In this document: positions 8,677 to 17,683 of the stretch, piece after piece
Position numbering within the stretch: the stretch's first letter is position 1
Layout: the number at the start of each line of letters is the position of its first letter
Assembly (NCBI RefSeq): GCF_001412595.2
Contig: NZ_CP012640.2
Span: 2,914,001 to 2,978,000 of the forward strand
From: Massilia sp. WG5
GTDB taxonomy: Bacteria > Pseudomonadota > Gammaproteobacteria > Burkholderiales > Burkholderiaceae_D
Direction: 5' to 3'
DNA length: 64,000 bases
Notes under the pieces: model-generated
What the model was told of the DNA's origin: nothing
The model's database searches: none
Seen by the model: the letters and a program-made list of their open reading frames with translations, nothing else
Program-made: the position numbers and the translations under genes

Positions 8677-9753
8677 ATGAAAGCTAAGTTTTCCGCACGG
8701 CGCATGGCCGTGCTGTGCGCAGCGATGCTGTGCAGTGGCGCAGCGCTGGCCGACGGTTCTTCGGTCGCCTTCTATGGCGTGATGGATGTGGGCGTATCGG
8801 TCGACCAGGGCGGCATCGCCGGCACCTCGACCCGCGTGACCAGCGGCATGGCGACCCAGAGCCGCTGGGGCTTCCGCGGCACCGAAGACCTGGGCCAGGG
8901 CATGTCCGCGTTCTTCGTGATCGAGGGTGGCATCCACGCCGACAACGGCACCTCGACCCAGAACAACACGTTGTTCGGCCGTACCTCGATCGTCGGCCTG
9001 CGCGGCAGCCTGGGCTCGGTCTCCGCCGGCCTGCAGGACACGCCGCTGTTCACCACGCTCAACGTGGTGGTCGACCCGCTGCGCAACGGCGTGATCCGTT
9101 CCAACAACCTGATGGCCCCGACCGGCTTCCGGGCCTCGAATTCGGTGCTGTACCGTAGTCCCGACATCAACGGCTTCAGCGGCGACCTGATGTATGTAGC
9201 CGGCGAAGTCGCCGGCGACAGCGCCGCCAACCGCGCCTTCGGCGGCTCCTTCGGCTACAGCAAGGGCCCGCTCGCCGCCCGCATTGCCTACCACCGCAAG
9301 AACAACGACAGCGCCACCCTGAGCGGCACCGATCCGGCGCGCAACCTGCTGCTCGGCGCCAACTACGACTTCGGGCCTGTGCGCGGCTACTTCGGCTACG
9401 AGGTCAACAAGGGCCGCAACAGCACGCCCCTGAACAATGGCGCGGCGGTGTTCGGCGGCGCGCCGCCGATCGCGTCGACCGACACCCGCGACCTGCTGCT
9501 GGGGGCGTCCGTGCCCTTCGGCGTCAGCACCGTGGTGCTGACCTATGTGCGGCTGGACGACCGTACCATCCACAACCAGGATGCGCAGCAGCTGGGGGCC
9601 GCCTACATGTATGCGTTTTCGAAACGCAGCGATGTCTACGCTTCCTACGGTGTAATCCACAACCACAATGGCGGGGCTTACACCGAAGGCAATAGCGAAG
9701 AGCCGGGTACGGGCAACCGCCAGCTCGCGGTGGGCTTGCGCCACCGCTTCTGA
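8677..9753 (+). CDS. Gram-negative porin (Burkholderiales trimeric porin family)
   Basis: A 358-residue outer-membrane beta-barrel. The signal peptide ends ALA after residue about 24, then the first strand reads SSVAFYGVMDVGVSVDQ, the usual opening of this family. Alternating hydrophobic strands run to the end, and the protein closes on phenylalanine (LAVGLRHRF), the C-terminal signal for barrel assembly. It is the last gene of the gluconate operon, 29 bp after the carrier, so it probably provides outer-membrane entry for the same sugar acid. No strong Shine-Dalgarno sequence is seen in the A-rich leader. Confidence 0.9.
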   Translation: MKAKFSARRMAVLCAAMLCSGAALADGSSVAFYGVMDVGVSVDQGGIAGTSTRVTSGMATQSRWGFRGTEDLGQGMSAFFVIEGGIHADNGTSTQNNTLFGRTSIVGLRGSLGSVSAGLQDTPLFTTLNVVVDPLRNGVIRSNNLMAPTGFRASNSVLYRSPDINGFSGDLMYVAGEVAGDSAANRAFGGSFGYSKGPLAARIAYHRKNNDSATLSGTDPARNLLLGANYDFGPVRGYFGYEVNKGRNSTPLNNGAAVFGGAPPIASTDTRDLLLGASVPFGVSTVVLTYVRLDDRTIHNQDAQQLGAAYMYAFSKRSDVYASYGVIHNHNGGAYTEGNSEEPGTGNRQLAVGLRHRF

Positions 9754-9805
9754 CGGCGCTCGTCGACGAACTGACGCACGAGCTCGCGCAACTGCAGCAG
9801 AGCGC

Positions 9806-10480
9806 TTACGCCGGGGTCCAGCCGTCCGCGTAGCGCGTCAGCAGCGCGTCGTATCTCTGCGTCAGTTCCTCGGCGCTGGACACGGTCATGCCGAGGTCGC
9901 GCAGCAGGCCATCCTTCAGGCCGTACACCCAGCTGTGGAGCGTCAGTTCCTGGCCGCGATCCCAGGCGTCCTGCACCACCGTGGTTTGGGCGCAGTTGAT
10001 CACCTGCTCGGCCACGTTCAGCTCGACCAGGCGGTCGTGGGCGGCGGTAGGTTGCACGATCTCGCCCAGGTAGCGGCCGTGCTTGTGCTTGACGTCTTGC
10101 ACGTGGCGCAGCCAGTTGTCGGTCAGGCCGACCCGGCGTCCGGTGAGGGCCGCATGCACGCCACCGCAGCCGTAATGGCCGCAGACGATGACGTGCTTCA
10201 CCTTGAGCACATCAATGGCGAACTGGAGCACCGACAGGCAGTTCAGGTCAGAGTGCACCACCACGTTCGCCACGTTGCGATGGACGAACATCTCGCCCGG
10301 CATCATGCCCAGCAGTTCGTTGGCGGGCACGCGGCTGTCCGAGCAGCCGATCCACATGTATTCCGGGGCCTGCTGCGAGGCCAGCGATTTGAAAAAGTCG
10401 GGCTGCTTGGCGACGACCGATTCCGCCCAGGCACGGTTTTTGGCGAACAGCTCCCTGGTGATGGGTTTTGAATTAGGCAT
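9806..10480 (-). CDS. can: Beta-class carbonic anhydrase
   Basis: It interconverts CO2 and bicarbonate in the cytoplasm. Zinc ligands are visible as Cys46 and Asp48 in WIGCSDSRVP and His102 and Cys105 in CGHYGCGG; the Asp-Arg pair Asp48-Arg50 is also present. The length of 224 aa fits the E. coli Can type. It is convergent with the porin gene, 52 bp away, and lies downstream of the dnaJ terminator, so it is transcribed on its own. Confidence 0.95.
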   Translation of the reverse strand: MPNSKPITRELFAKNRAWAESVVAKQPDFFKSLASQQAPEYMWIGCSDSRVPANELLGMMPGEMFVHRNVANVVVHSDLNCLSVLQFAIDVLKVKHVIVCGHYGCGGVHAALTGRRVGLTDNWLRHVQDVKHKHGRYLGEIVQPTAAHDRLVELNVAEQVINCAQTTVVQDAWDRGQELTLHSWVYGLKDGLLRDLGMTVSSAEELTQRYDALLTRYADGWTPA

Positions 10481-10516
10481 CTGATTCGACCTTGCGTTTA
10501 AGTCAATTGTTCATGC

Positions 10517-10552
10517 AAAAAAAACCGCTGGGACTCGCGCCATCCAGCGGTT
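10517..10552 (-). terminator. Rho-independent terminator after dnaJ
   Basis: Read on the minus strand, AACCGCTGG pairs with CCAGCGGTT around a 12-nt loop and is followed by a run of eight T. It begins 9 bp past the dnaJ stop codon. Confidence 0.85.
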
Positions 10553-10561
10553 GTCGACCTC

Positions 10562-11683
10562 TTACTCGAAGAAGTCCTTTACTTTATCCATCCAGCCCTT
10601 GCTTTGCGGGCTGTGCTTCGCGCCGCCTTCCTTGGTCAGGCGCTCGAATTCCTTCAGCAGGTCTTTCTGCTTGTCGGTCAGCTTGACCGGCGTCTCGACC
10701 AGCACGTGGCAGAACAGGTCGCCCGAATAGCCCGAGCGCACGCCCTTGATGCCCTTGCCCTTCAGGCGGAAGGTCTTGCCGGTCTGGGTGCCTTCGGGGA
10801 TGGTGAAGGACACCTTGCCGCCCAGGGTAGGCACCTCGATCTCGCCGCCCAATGCCGCCTTGCTGAACGAGATCGGCATTTCGCAATGCAGGTCGTCGCC
10901 TTCGCGCTGGAACACCTCGTGCGGCTTGATGTGGATTTCCACGTACAGGTCGCCCGGCGGCCCGCCGTTGGTGCCCGGCTCGCCATTGCCCGAGGAGCGG
11001 ATCCGCATGCCGTTGTCGATACCGGCCGGGATCTTCACTTCCAGGGTCTTGTTGCGCTTGATGCGTCCGGCGCCGCCGCAGGCCGCGCACGGTTCCGGAA
11101 TGATCTTGCCGCTGCCGTGGCACTTCGGGCAGGTCTGCTGGATCGAGAAGAAGCCCTGCTGCATGCGCACCTGGCCGTGGCCGTGGCAGGTCGAGCAGGT
11201 GACGGGCTGGGTGCCCGGCTTGGCGCCGCTGCCGTGGCAGGTGTCGCACTTGTCCCAGCTCGGCACGCGGATCGTGGTATCGAAGCCGGCGGCCGCCTGT
11301 TCCAGCGTGATCTCGAGGTTGTAGCGCAGGTCGGCGCCGCGGTACACCTGGGGGCCGGAACTGCGTCCGCGTCCGCCGCCGAAGATATCGCCGAAGATGT
11401 CGCCGAATGCATCGCCAAAGCCGCCGGCGCCGAAGCCGCCGCCCATGCCGCTGTTCGGATCGACGCCAGCGTGACCATAACGGTCATAGGCCTCGCGCTT
11501 CTCCGGATTGGTCAGCATCTCGTAGGCTTCCTTGACCTCCTTGAACTTCTCCTCCGCTTCCTTGTTATCCGGATTGCGGTCGGGGTGGTACTTCATCGCA
11601 AGCTTGCGATAAGACTTCTTGATCTCGTCTTCCGACGCAGTCTTGGCGACCCCGAGGATCTCGTAAAAATCACGCTTTGCCAT
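10562..11683 (-). CDS. dnaJ: Chaperone protein DnaJ
   Basis: The J-protein co-chaperone that delivers clients to DnaK and stimulates its ATPase. Domains in order: J domain at residues 1-70 with the HPD tripeptide in KYHPDRN; a Gly/Phe-rich linker ([16 protein letters not shown]); four zinc-binding repeats [24 protein letters not shown] and CAACGGAG; then the C-terminal substrate-binding domain. The length of 373 aa is normal. The start follows AAGGTGCCGACAA. It lies downstream of dnaK but beyond a strong hairpin terminator, so its expression from the dnaK promoter depends on readthrough. Confidence 0.98.
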   Translation of the reverse strand: MAKRDFYEILGVAKTASEDEIKKSYRKLAMKYHPDRNPDNKEAEEKFKEVKEAYEMLTNPEKREAYDRYGHAGVDPNSGMGGGFGAGGFGDAFGDIFGDIFGGGRGRSSGPQVYRGADLRYNLEITLEQAAAGFDTTIRVPSWDKCDTCHGSGAKPGTQPVTCSTCHGHGQVRMQQGFFSIQQTCPKCHGSGKIIPEPCAACGGAGRIKRNKTLEVKIPAGIDNGMRIRSSGNGEPGTNGGPPGDLYVEIHIKPHEVFQREGDDLHCEMPISFSKAALGGEIEVPTLGGKVSFTIPEGTQTGKTFRLKGKGIKGVRSGYSGDLFCHVLVETPVKLTDKQKDLLKEFERLTKEGGAKHSPQSKGWMDKVKDFFE

Positions 11684-11727
11684 TTGTCGGCACCTTGCTG
11701 TTGTCTATCTACTCAAACTGTCTGTGC

Positions 11728-11768
11728 AAAAAAACCGAGCCGGGCACCAGAAGGCTGCATCGGCTCGG
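11728..11768 (-). terminator. Rho-independent terminator between dnaK and dnaJ
   Basis: On the minus strand CCGAGCCG pairs with CGGCTCGG around an 18-nt loop and is followed by seven T. It lies about 60 bp beyond the dnaK stop and 44 bp before the dnaJ start. This should attenuate dnaJ relative to dnaK. Confidence 0.8.
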
Positions 11769-11827
11769 GATATTCCGCGAGGAAGGGCGGGAGGCCACCG
11801 GCCATCCCGCAACCCCCTATTGTGACA

Positions 11828-13771
11828 TTACTTGGCGTCCTTGACTTCCTTGAAGTCGGCGTCGACCACGTCATCGTCGGCCTTGGCACCCGAATCGGCG
11901 CCCGGCTGTTGCGCGCCAGCCGCACCCGCAGCGCCAGCCTGCTGGCCCTGCATGTCGGCGTACATCTTCTCGCCCAGCTTTTGCGCGGCGGTGTTCAGGG
12001 CAGCGATCTTCGATTCGATCTCGGCCTTGTCACCCGACTTCAGCACGCCTTCGAGGGCGGCAATCGCCGACTCGATGTTCGACTTGTCGCCGGCGTCCAG
12101 CTTGTCGCCGTACTCGGTCAGGGACTTCCTGGTCTGGTGGACCAGCGCGTCGCCCTGGTTGCGGGCTTCGGCCAGTTCCTTGACCTTCTTGTCTTCTTCC
12201 GCGTTCAGCTCGGCGTCCTTCACCATCTTCTGGATCTCGTCTTCCGACAGACCCGAGTTGGCCTTGATGGTGATCTTGTTTTCTTTACCGGTGGCCTTGT
12301 CCTTCGCGCCCACGTGCAGGATGCCGTTGGCGTCGATGTCGAAGGTCACTTCGATCTGCGGCGTGCCGCGCGGCGCCGGCGGGATGCCTTCCAGGTTGAA
12401 TTCGCCCAGGCCCTTGTTGCCCGCTGCGATTTCACGCTCGCCCTGGAAGACCTTGATGGTCACGGCCGGCTGGTTGTCGTCGGCGGTCGAGAACACCTGC
12501 GAGAACTTGGTCGGGATCGTGGTGTTCTTGTGGATCATCTTGGTCATCACGCCGCCCAGGGTTTCGATACCCAGCGACAGCGGGGTCACGTCCAGCAGCA
12601 GCAGGTCCTTGCGGTCGCCGGCCAGCACCGAGCCCTGGATCGCAGCGCCGACTGCCACTGCCTCGTCCGGGTTGACGTCCTTGCGCGGATCCTTGCCGAA
12701 GAACTCCTTCACCTTTTCCTGCACCTTCGGCATACGGGTCATGCCGCCGACCAGGATGATGTCGTCGATGTCCGAAACCTTCACGCCGGCGTCCTTGATG
12801 GCGACGCGGCACGGCTCGATGGTCTTGTTGATCAGTTCCTCGACCAGCGACTCCAGCTTGGCGCGGGTCATCTTCAGGTTCAGGTGGACCGGCGCGCCGT
12901 TCGCCATGGCGATGTACGGCTCGTTGATCTCGGTCTGCTGCGAGGACGACAGCTCGATCTTCGCGCGCTCGGCCGAAGCCTTGATGCGCTGCAGGGCGAT
13001 CGGGTCCTTCGACAGGTCGAGGCCGTTGATCTTCTTGAACTCGTCGATGATGTAGTCGATGATGCGCTGGTCGAAGTCTTCGCCGCCCAGGAAGGTGTCG
13101 CCGTTGGTCGACAGCACTTCGAACTGCTTCTCGCCATCGACGTCCGCGATCTCGATGATCGAGACGTCGAAGGTGCCGCCGCCGAGGTCATACACGGCGA
13201 TCTTGCGGTCGCCCTTGTCGGTCTTGTCCAGGCCGAATGCCAGCGCGGCCGCGGTCGGCTCGTTGATGATGCGCTTGACGTCCAGGCCCGCGATGCGGCC
13301 GGCGTCCTTGGTCGCCTGGCGCTGCGAGTCGTTGAAGTAGGCCGGCACGGTAATCACGGCTTCGGTGACTTCTTCGCCCAGGTAGTCCTCGGCGGTTTTC
13401 TTCATCTTGCGCAGGACTTCAGCGGAGATCTGCGGCGGCGCCAGCTTCTTGTCGCGCACCTGCACCCAGGCGTCGCCGTTGTCGGCCTTGATGATCGTGT
13501 ACGGCATCAGCGAGATGTCCTTCTGGACTTCCTTCTCGTCGAATTTACGGCCGATCAGGCGCTTGACTGCGAACAGGGTGTTCTTCGGGTTGGTCACGGC
13601 CTGGCGTTTCGCCGGCGCGCCGACGAGGATCTCGCCGTCTTCCTGGTAGGCAATGATCGAAGGCGTAGTACGAGCGCCTTCGGCATTTTCGATGACCTTG
13701 GGCTGGCCATTTTCCATGATGGCTACGCAGGAATTGGTAGTGCCCAGGTCGATACCGATGATTTTGCCCAT
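11828..13771 (-). CDS. dnaK: Chaperone protein DnaK (Hsp70)
   Basis: An ATP-dependent cytoplasmic Hsp70. The nucleotide-binding domain begins [14 protein letters not shown] and carries [13 protein letters not shown]; the substrate-binding domain starts near residue 390 with [17 protein letters not shown]. The C-terminal lid ends in a Gly/Ala/Gln-rich tail and the terminal segment [16 protein letters not shown], typical of proteobacteria. The length is 647 aa. A ribosome binding site AAAAAGGAAAATATT precedes the ATG. A sigma-32-type promoter lies 41-68 bp upstream. Confidence 0.99.
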   Translation of the reverse strand: MGKIIGIDLGTTNSCVAIMENGQPKVIENAEGARTTPSIIAYQEDGEILVGAPAKRQAVTNPKNTLFAVKRLIGRKFDEKEVQKDISLMPYTIIKADNGDAWVQVRDKKLAPPQISAEVLRKMKKTAEDYLGEEVTEAVITVPAYFNDSQRQATKDAGRIAGLDVKRIINEPTAAALAFGLDKTDKGDRKIAVYDLGGGTFDVSIIEIADVDGEKQFEVLSTNGDTFLGGEDFDQRIIDYIIDEFKKINGLDLSKDPIALQRIKASAERAKIELSSSQQTEINEPYIAMANGAPVHLNLKMTRAKLESLVEELINKTIEPCRVAIKDAGVKVSDIDDIILVGGMTRMPKVQEKVKEFFGKDPRKDVNPDEAVAVGAAIQGSVLAGDRKDLLLLDVTPLSLGIETLGGVMTKMIHKNTTIPTKFSQVFSTADDNQPAVTIKVFQGEREIAAGNKGLGEFNLEGIPPAPRGTPQIEVTFDIDANGILHVGAKDKATGKENKITIKANSGLSEDEIQKMVKDAELNAEEDKKVKELAEARNQGDALVHQTRKSLTEYGDKLDAGDKSNIESAIAALEGVLKSGDKAEIESKIAALNTAAQKLGEKMYADMQGQQAGAAGAAGAQQPGADSGAKADDDVVDADFKEVKDAK

Positions 13772-13811
13772 AATATTTTCCTTTTTAGTACTTAGTTTTC
13801 AGATGTGTCGA

Positions 13812-13839
13812 ATATAGGGAAAAACTGCGTGCTTTCAAG
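13812..13839 (-). promoter_or_regulatory. Sigma-32 (heat-shock) promoter of dnaK
   Basis: On the minus strand CTTGAAA is followed after 13 bp by CCCTATAT. The RpoH consensus is CTTGAAA, 13-17 bp, CCCCATNT, so the -35 matches fully and the -10 has one mismatch. No CIRCE/HrcA inverted repeat was found here. Confidence 0.75.
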
Positions 13840-13864
13840 AGCTTGGAAGCAGTCTCAGCAATAT

Positions 13865-14425
13865 TTATTTCGGCTGAGCAGCAGTTACGATGGCCGGACG
13901 CAGCAGGCGATCGGCAATCATGTAACCTTTTTGCAACACTGCCACGACGGTATTCGCTTCCTGCTCCGACGGCACGACGGCCACGGCCTGGTGCTTGTTC
14001 GGGTCGAGCTTGTCGCCCGGCTGCGGCATCACTTCGACCAGGCGATTCTTCTCGAACGCGGCGGTGAGCTGCTTGAGGGTCATCTCGACGCCTTCCTTGA
14101 TCGATTCCACGGTGGGGGCTTCGACCTTCAGCGCCATTTCCAGGCTGTCGCGCACCGGGACCATGGCCTCGGCAAAGCTTTCGATCGCAAATTTATGGGC
14201 CTTGCTCACATCTTCCTGGGCGCGGCGGCGGATATTGTCCGCTTCGGCCTTGGCGCGCATGAAGGCATCGTGCATCTCGGCCAGCTTGGCTTCGGTAGCG
14301 CTCAGCTGTTCTTCGAGGCTGGTCTCCTGCGACTGGGCCGCCTGCTTCTCTGCAGGATTGGCCGCATTCGCCGCAGTATCGGCTTCCGGTTGATTGGACA
14401 CCTCTTGGTTTTCTTGGTCTTGCAT
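13865..14425 (-). CDS. grpE: Nucleotide exchange factor GrpE
   Basis: It releases ADP from DnaK. The protein has 186 residues: an acidic, disordered N-terminus with a Gln-rich stretch, a long coiled coil at about residues 40-95 ([19 protein letters not shown], then [18 protein letters not shown]), and the C-terminal beta domain with the family signature around [16 protein letters not shown]. The start at 14425 was chosen because AGGAG lies 8 nt upstream; an in-frame codon 21 bp earlier lacks this. It is first in the grpE-dnaK-dnaJ series. Confidence 0.97.
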   Translation of the reverse strand: MQDQENQEVSNQPEADTAANAANPAEKQAAQSQETSLEEQLSATEAKLAEMHDAFMRAKAEADNIRRRAQEDVSKAHKFAIESFAEAMVPVRDSLEMALKVEAPTVESIKEGVEMTLKQLTAAFEKNRLVEVMPQPGDKLDPNKHQAVAVVPSEQEANTVVAVLQKGYMIADRLLRPAIVTAAQPK

Positions 14426-14492
14426 CGAAAAAACTCCTAGAATCAAGGACTTGGCTGATCGGTTGACTTGTCCTGCTTATCACACGGGCCCC

Positions 14493-14520
14493 ATATGAGG
14501 CGATCCCCTACGTTTTCAAG
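14493..14520 (-). promoter_or_regulatory. Sigma-32 (heat-shock) promoter of grpE
   Basis: On the minus strand CTTGAAA (14514-14520) is followed after 13 bp by CCTCATAT (14493-14500), one mismatch from the RpoH consensus CCCCATNT. The grpE start codon lies 67 bp downstream of the -10 box. Confidence 0.75.
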
Positions 14521-14642
14521 GGGAATTGCAGGGCTAACATGTGCATATCGCGTAGTTTTTTGTTACAGGATTTACGCAATAGCAGAACTCATCACCAGCC
14601 AGGCGTTTTACCATGTTTCCTAATAGGAACAGGGGAAGGATC

Positions 14643-14750
14643 ATGAGACTGCATCTGATCAGCGGCGCCGTGGTGGTCTGGACCGCCCTTGCGCTGGCAG
14701 CGATCTGCCTGGCGGAACTCGGGGCGACGCCGCAAAACGTGCCATTTTAA
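14643..14750 (+). CDS. Possible small membrane protein (35 aa)
   Basis: A short frame starting MRLHLISGAVVVW and ending in NVPF. Residues 4-24 form one hydrophobic helix, so the product would be a single-span inner-membrane peptide. GGGGAAGGATC precedes the ATG, a purine-rich ribosome binding site though close to the start. It sits in the 377-bp gap between grpE (divergent) and hemH (convergent). I do not recognise it; similarity among relatives would decide whether it is real. Confidence 0.35.
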   Translation: MRLHLISGAVVVWTALALAAICLAELGATPQNVPF

Positions 14751-14802
14751 CAGCTCCGTTGCGTGGGCACGCCTTGCGGCCCCCAGCCCCGAGGGCCCCG
14801 CC

Positions 14803-15906
14803 CTAGGCGCCCAGCTTCAGCGCGTGCTCGCGCGCGGCTTCCGCATCCTTGCGCCGGGCCTCGTGCTGTGACGGACTCATCATGGTGGGCCAGCCGATCA
14901 GGTGCTGTTCGGCGATCTCCGCCAGCCCCGTGATCCAGGATGGATTGTCGTTCAGACAAGGGATGTAGTGGTATTCCTGGCCGCCGTTCGATTCGAACTC
15001 GTGCCGCACTTCCATATTGATTTCCTCCAGCGTCTCCAGGCAGTCGCTGGTAAAGCCGGGGCACATCACGTCGATGCGTTTCACGCCCTCGCGCGCGAGC
15101 TGCTGCACGGTCGGCGCGGTATATGGCTGCAGCCACTCGGCGCGTCCGAAGCGCGACTGGAAGGTGACCAGGTACTGCTCGGGCGCCAGGCGCAGGCGCG
15201 CCGCCAGCAGGCGCGCGGTGCGATGGCATTCGCAGTGGTACGGGTCGCCCAGCATCAGCGTCCGTTTCGGTACGCCATGGAAGCTCATCACGAGCTTTTC
15301 GCCGCGGCCGTGCTGTTCCCAGTACGCCAGCACCGAGTCGGCGAGCGCCTCGATATAGCCTTCATGGTCGTGGTAATGCTTGACCAGGCGCAGCTCGGGG
15401 ATGTTACGCACCTGGCCGTAGTGGGCGTAGACGGCGTCCCAGATCGAGGCCGTGGTGGTGCCCGAATACTGCGGATAGGCCGGCAGCACCACGATGCGGT
15501 CGACGCCCCTGGCCTTCAGCTCGTCCAGCACCTCGGGCAGCGCGGGCGAACCGTAGCGCATCGCCATCGCCACCTCGACGTCCTCGTGGCCGCGCTCGTC
15601 GAGCAGTTCCGCCAGCTTCGCCGCCTGCCTGGCCGTGTAGACCTTCAGCGGCGAACCTTCGCGGGTCCAGATCATCGCGTACTTCTGCGCCGATTTACCC
15701 GAGCGGAAAGGCAGGATGATCAGATTCAGGATCAGGTTCCAGAGCGCGCGCGGGATCTCCACCACGCGCGGATCGGACAGGAACTGCTTCAGGTAACGCC
15801 GCACCGCCTTGCGCGTCGGCGCGTCGGGCGTGCCGAGGTTGACCAGCACGATGGCGCTCTTGGCGATCGTGCCGTGGGAGTGCGGCGGTTCTTTTCTGAA
15901 GGGCAT
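14803..15906 (-). CDS. hemH: Ferrochelatase
   Basis: It inserts Fe(II) into protoporphyrin IX, the last step of haem synthesis. The 367-residue product shows the family opening ALVNLGTPDAP-like segment (IVLVNLGTPDAPT), YLKQFLSDPRVVEIP, the central VLPAYPQYSGTTTASI, the active-site region MSFHGVPKR with the conserved His, and the signature around FQSRFGRAEWLQPYT. The N-terminus MPFRKEPPH is longer than in some homologues but common in this family branch. It lies 72 bp downstream of recN on the same strand and is separated by a dispersed repeat. Confidence 0.97.
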   Translation of the reverse strand: MPFRKEPPHSHGTIAKSAIVLVNLGTPDAPTRKAVRRYLKQFLSDPRVVEIPRALWNLILNLIILPFRSGKSAQKYAMIWTREGSPLKVYTARQAAKLAELLDERGHEDVEVAMAMRYGSPALPEVLDELKARGVDRIVVLPAYPQYSGTTTASIWDAVYAHYGQVRNIPELRLVKHYHDHEGYIEALADSVLAYWEQHGRGEKLVMSFHGVPKRTLMLGDPYHCECHRTARLLAARLRLAPEQYLVTFQSRFGRAEWLQPYTAPTVQQLAREGVKRIDVMCPGFTSDCLETLEEINMEVRHEFESNGGQEYHYIPCLNDNPSWITGLAEIAEQHLIGWPTMMSPSQHEARRKDAEAAREHALKLGA

Positions 15907-15946
15907 GGTCTGGGAAAGGGCAAATTTGGCTGGTCATTATGCCATT

Positions 15947-15973
15947 CGTCGTCCCCGCGAAGGCGGGCGACGG
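15947..15973. repeat. Dispersed GC-rich palindromic repeat, single copy
   Basis: CGTCGTCCCCGCGAAGGCGG and flanking bases match, with one internal mismatch, the arms of the inverted repeat at 23481-23548 (reverse complement CGTCGTCCCCGCGCAGGCGG). It lies between hemH and recN and ends 5 bp before the recN stop codon. It looks like a REP-type intergenic element. Confidence 0.6.
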
Positions 15974-15978
15974 ATGGG

Positions 15979-17646
15979 TCAGGATGCCAGCAGCTCGCGC
16001 GCGTGCTTGCGGGTGGTCTCGGTGATCTCGATACCGCCCAGCATGCGCGCCACCTCTTCGACCCGTTCCTTCTTGTCCAGCACGTCGATGCGCGACACCG
16101 TCTTGCCTTCGCCGGTCGTGCCCTTGGCCACCTGGAAGTGCTGGTTGGCCTGGCTCGCCACCTGCGGCAGGTGGGTCACGCACAGCACCTGGCGGCTGTG
16201 GCCAAGGCGCTTCAGCAGGCGTCCCACCACTTCCGCGACGCCGCCGCCGATGCCGGTATCGACCTCATCGAAGATCAGGGTCGGCACCGTGGTCGCGTGC
16301 GAGGTGATGACGGCGATCGCCAGCGAGATGCGGGCCAGTTCGCCGCCCGAGGCCACCTTGGCCAGCGGCCGCGGCGCGACGCCGGCGTGGCCGGCCACCA
16401 GGAACTCGACCTGCTCCAGGCCGTACACGGCCGGTTCGCACGGATTCAGCGAGACCACGAAGCGGCCGCCGCTCATCGACAGTTCCTGCATCGCTTCCGA
16501 CACCTGTTCGCCGAGGCGCTGCGCGGCTTCCCGGCGCGTGACGGACAGCTTGCCCGCCGCCTCCATGTAGACCGCCCTCGCCTTCTCTTCCTGGCGGCGC
16601 AGGCCTTCGACGTCGCTGGCGTCGGACAGCTGGCGCAGCTTGGCTTTCAGGGTGGCGTGTTCGTCCGGCAGCTCGTCCGGCGTGACGCGGAACTTGCGCG
16701 CGGTGCTGTGGATCGCCTCCAGGCGCGCATCGACCTGCGACAGGCGCTCCGGATCGAGCTCGACCTTGTCGATGTAGTTGTTCAGCGCGTACACCGCTTC
16801 CTGCAGCTGGATGCGGGCCGGCTCCATGCAGTCGAGCACGGCCTGCAGGCCGGCGTCGACATCGACCAGCTTGCCCAGCTTCTGGTTCAGCGAGGACAGT
16901 TGCGACAGGATAGGGTGATCGTCGGATTCCGACAGCGCATTCAGCGCTTCCTGCGCGCCCTCGAGCAGGCTGGCCGCGTGCGACAGGCGGCTGTGCTCGT
17001 TGCTGATCTCGGCCCACTCGCCCGGCTTCACGGCCAGCTTGTCGAGCTCGCCAACCTGCCATTCGAGCCGCTCGCGTTCGAGCAGCACGTTCTTCGCGTT
17101 GGTCTCGAATTCCTCGCGCTGGCGGGCCAGCGCGCGCCAGGCCTTGTAGCAGCCGGCGACGGCCTGCACCTGGGCGGTGGACTCGGGATTGCGCACCGCG
17201 ATCTGGTTGTCCAGCAGGGCGCGCTGGGCGTCCTGCTTGAGCAGCGACTGGTGCGCGTGCTGGCCGTGGATGTCGACCAGCAGCTCGCCCAGCTCGCGCA
17301 ACTGGCCGGCGGTGGCGGAGATGCCGTTGATGTAGGCCTTCGAGCGGCCGGCGTTGTCGATCACCCGGCGCAGCAGCGCGCCGCCATCCTCGATGCCGAA
17401 CTCGTGCTGGTCGAGCCAGGCGCTGGCGGCCGGCGTGAGGGCGAAGTCGGCGCTGATATCGGCCTTGGCCGCGCCCTCGCGCACCATGCTGGCTTCGCCG
17501 CGCCCGCCCAGGGCCAGCTGCAGCGCATCGATCAGGATCGATTTGCCGGCGCCGGTCTCTCCGGTGAAGACCGTGAAGCCATTCGAGAACTCGAGCTCGA
17601 TCGTGTCGACGATGACGAAGTCGCGGATGGAAAGTAGGCGCAACAT
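15979..17646 (-). CDS. recN: DNA repair protein RecN
   Basis: An SMC-like ATPase acting in recombinational repair of double-strand breaks. The Walker A motif GETGAGKS is at residues 29-36. A long coiled-coil region fills the middle, and the ABC signature (ASGGELARISLA) and Walker B (LIFDEVDTGIGG) follow. The length of 555 aa is usual. It lies 37 bp after nadK on the same strand, and the LexA box ahead of nadK would place recN under SOS control, as it is in E. coli. Confidence 0.97.
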   Translation of the reverse strand: MLRLLSIRDFVIVDTIELEFSNGFTVFTGETGAGKSILIDALQLALGGRGEASMVREGAAKADISADFALTPAASAWLDQHEFGIEDGGALLRRVIDNAGRSKAYINGISATAGQLRELGELLVDIHGQHAHQSLLKQDAQRALLDNQIAVRNPESTAQVQAVAGCYKAWRALARQREEFETNAKNVLLERERLEWQVGELDKLAVKPGEWAEISNEHSRLSHAASLLEGAQEALNALSESDDHPILSQLSSLNQKLGKLVDVDAGLQAVLDCMEPARIQLQEAVYALNNYIDKVELDPERLSQVDARLEAIHSTARKFRVTPDELPDEHATLKAKLRQLSDASDVEGLRRQEEKARAVYMEAAGKLSVTRREAAQRLGEQVSEAMQELSMSGGRFVVSLNPCEPAVYGLEQVEFLVAGHAGVAPRPLAKVASGGELARISLAIAVITSHATTVPTLIFDEVDTGIGGGVAEVVGRLLKRLGHSRQVLCVTHLPQVASQANQHFQVAKGTTGEGKTVSRIDVLDKKERVEEVARMLGGIEITETTRKHARELLAS

Positions 17647-17683
17647 GAAGTAACGGGTCTCCTGAGGATCGGAATGGGGTTTG

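Noticed and set aside
10604..13795. Very long open frame (over 1000 codons) on the plus strand across dnaJ and dnaK
   Set aside because: It lies antisense to two certain genes, has the mirror pattern of their GC-rich third positions, and its translation is low-complexity with no known domain.
13772..13864. CIRCE/HrcA operator before dnaK
   Set aside because: No TTAGCACTC-N9-GAGTGCTAA pattern is present; sigma-32-type sites explain the regulation.
14751..14802. Terminator after hemH
   Set aside because: The GC-rich sequence can fold but has no T run on the minus strand.
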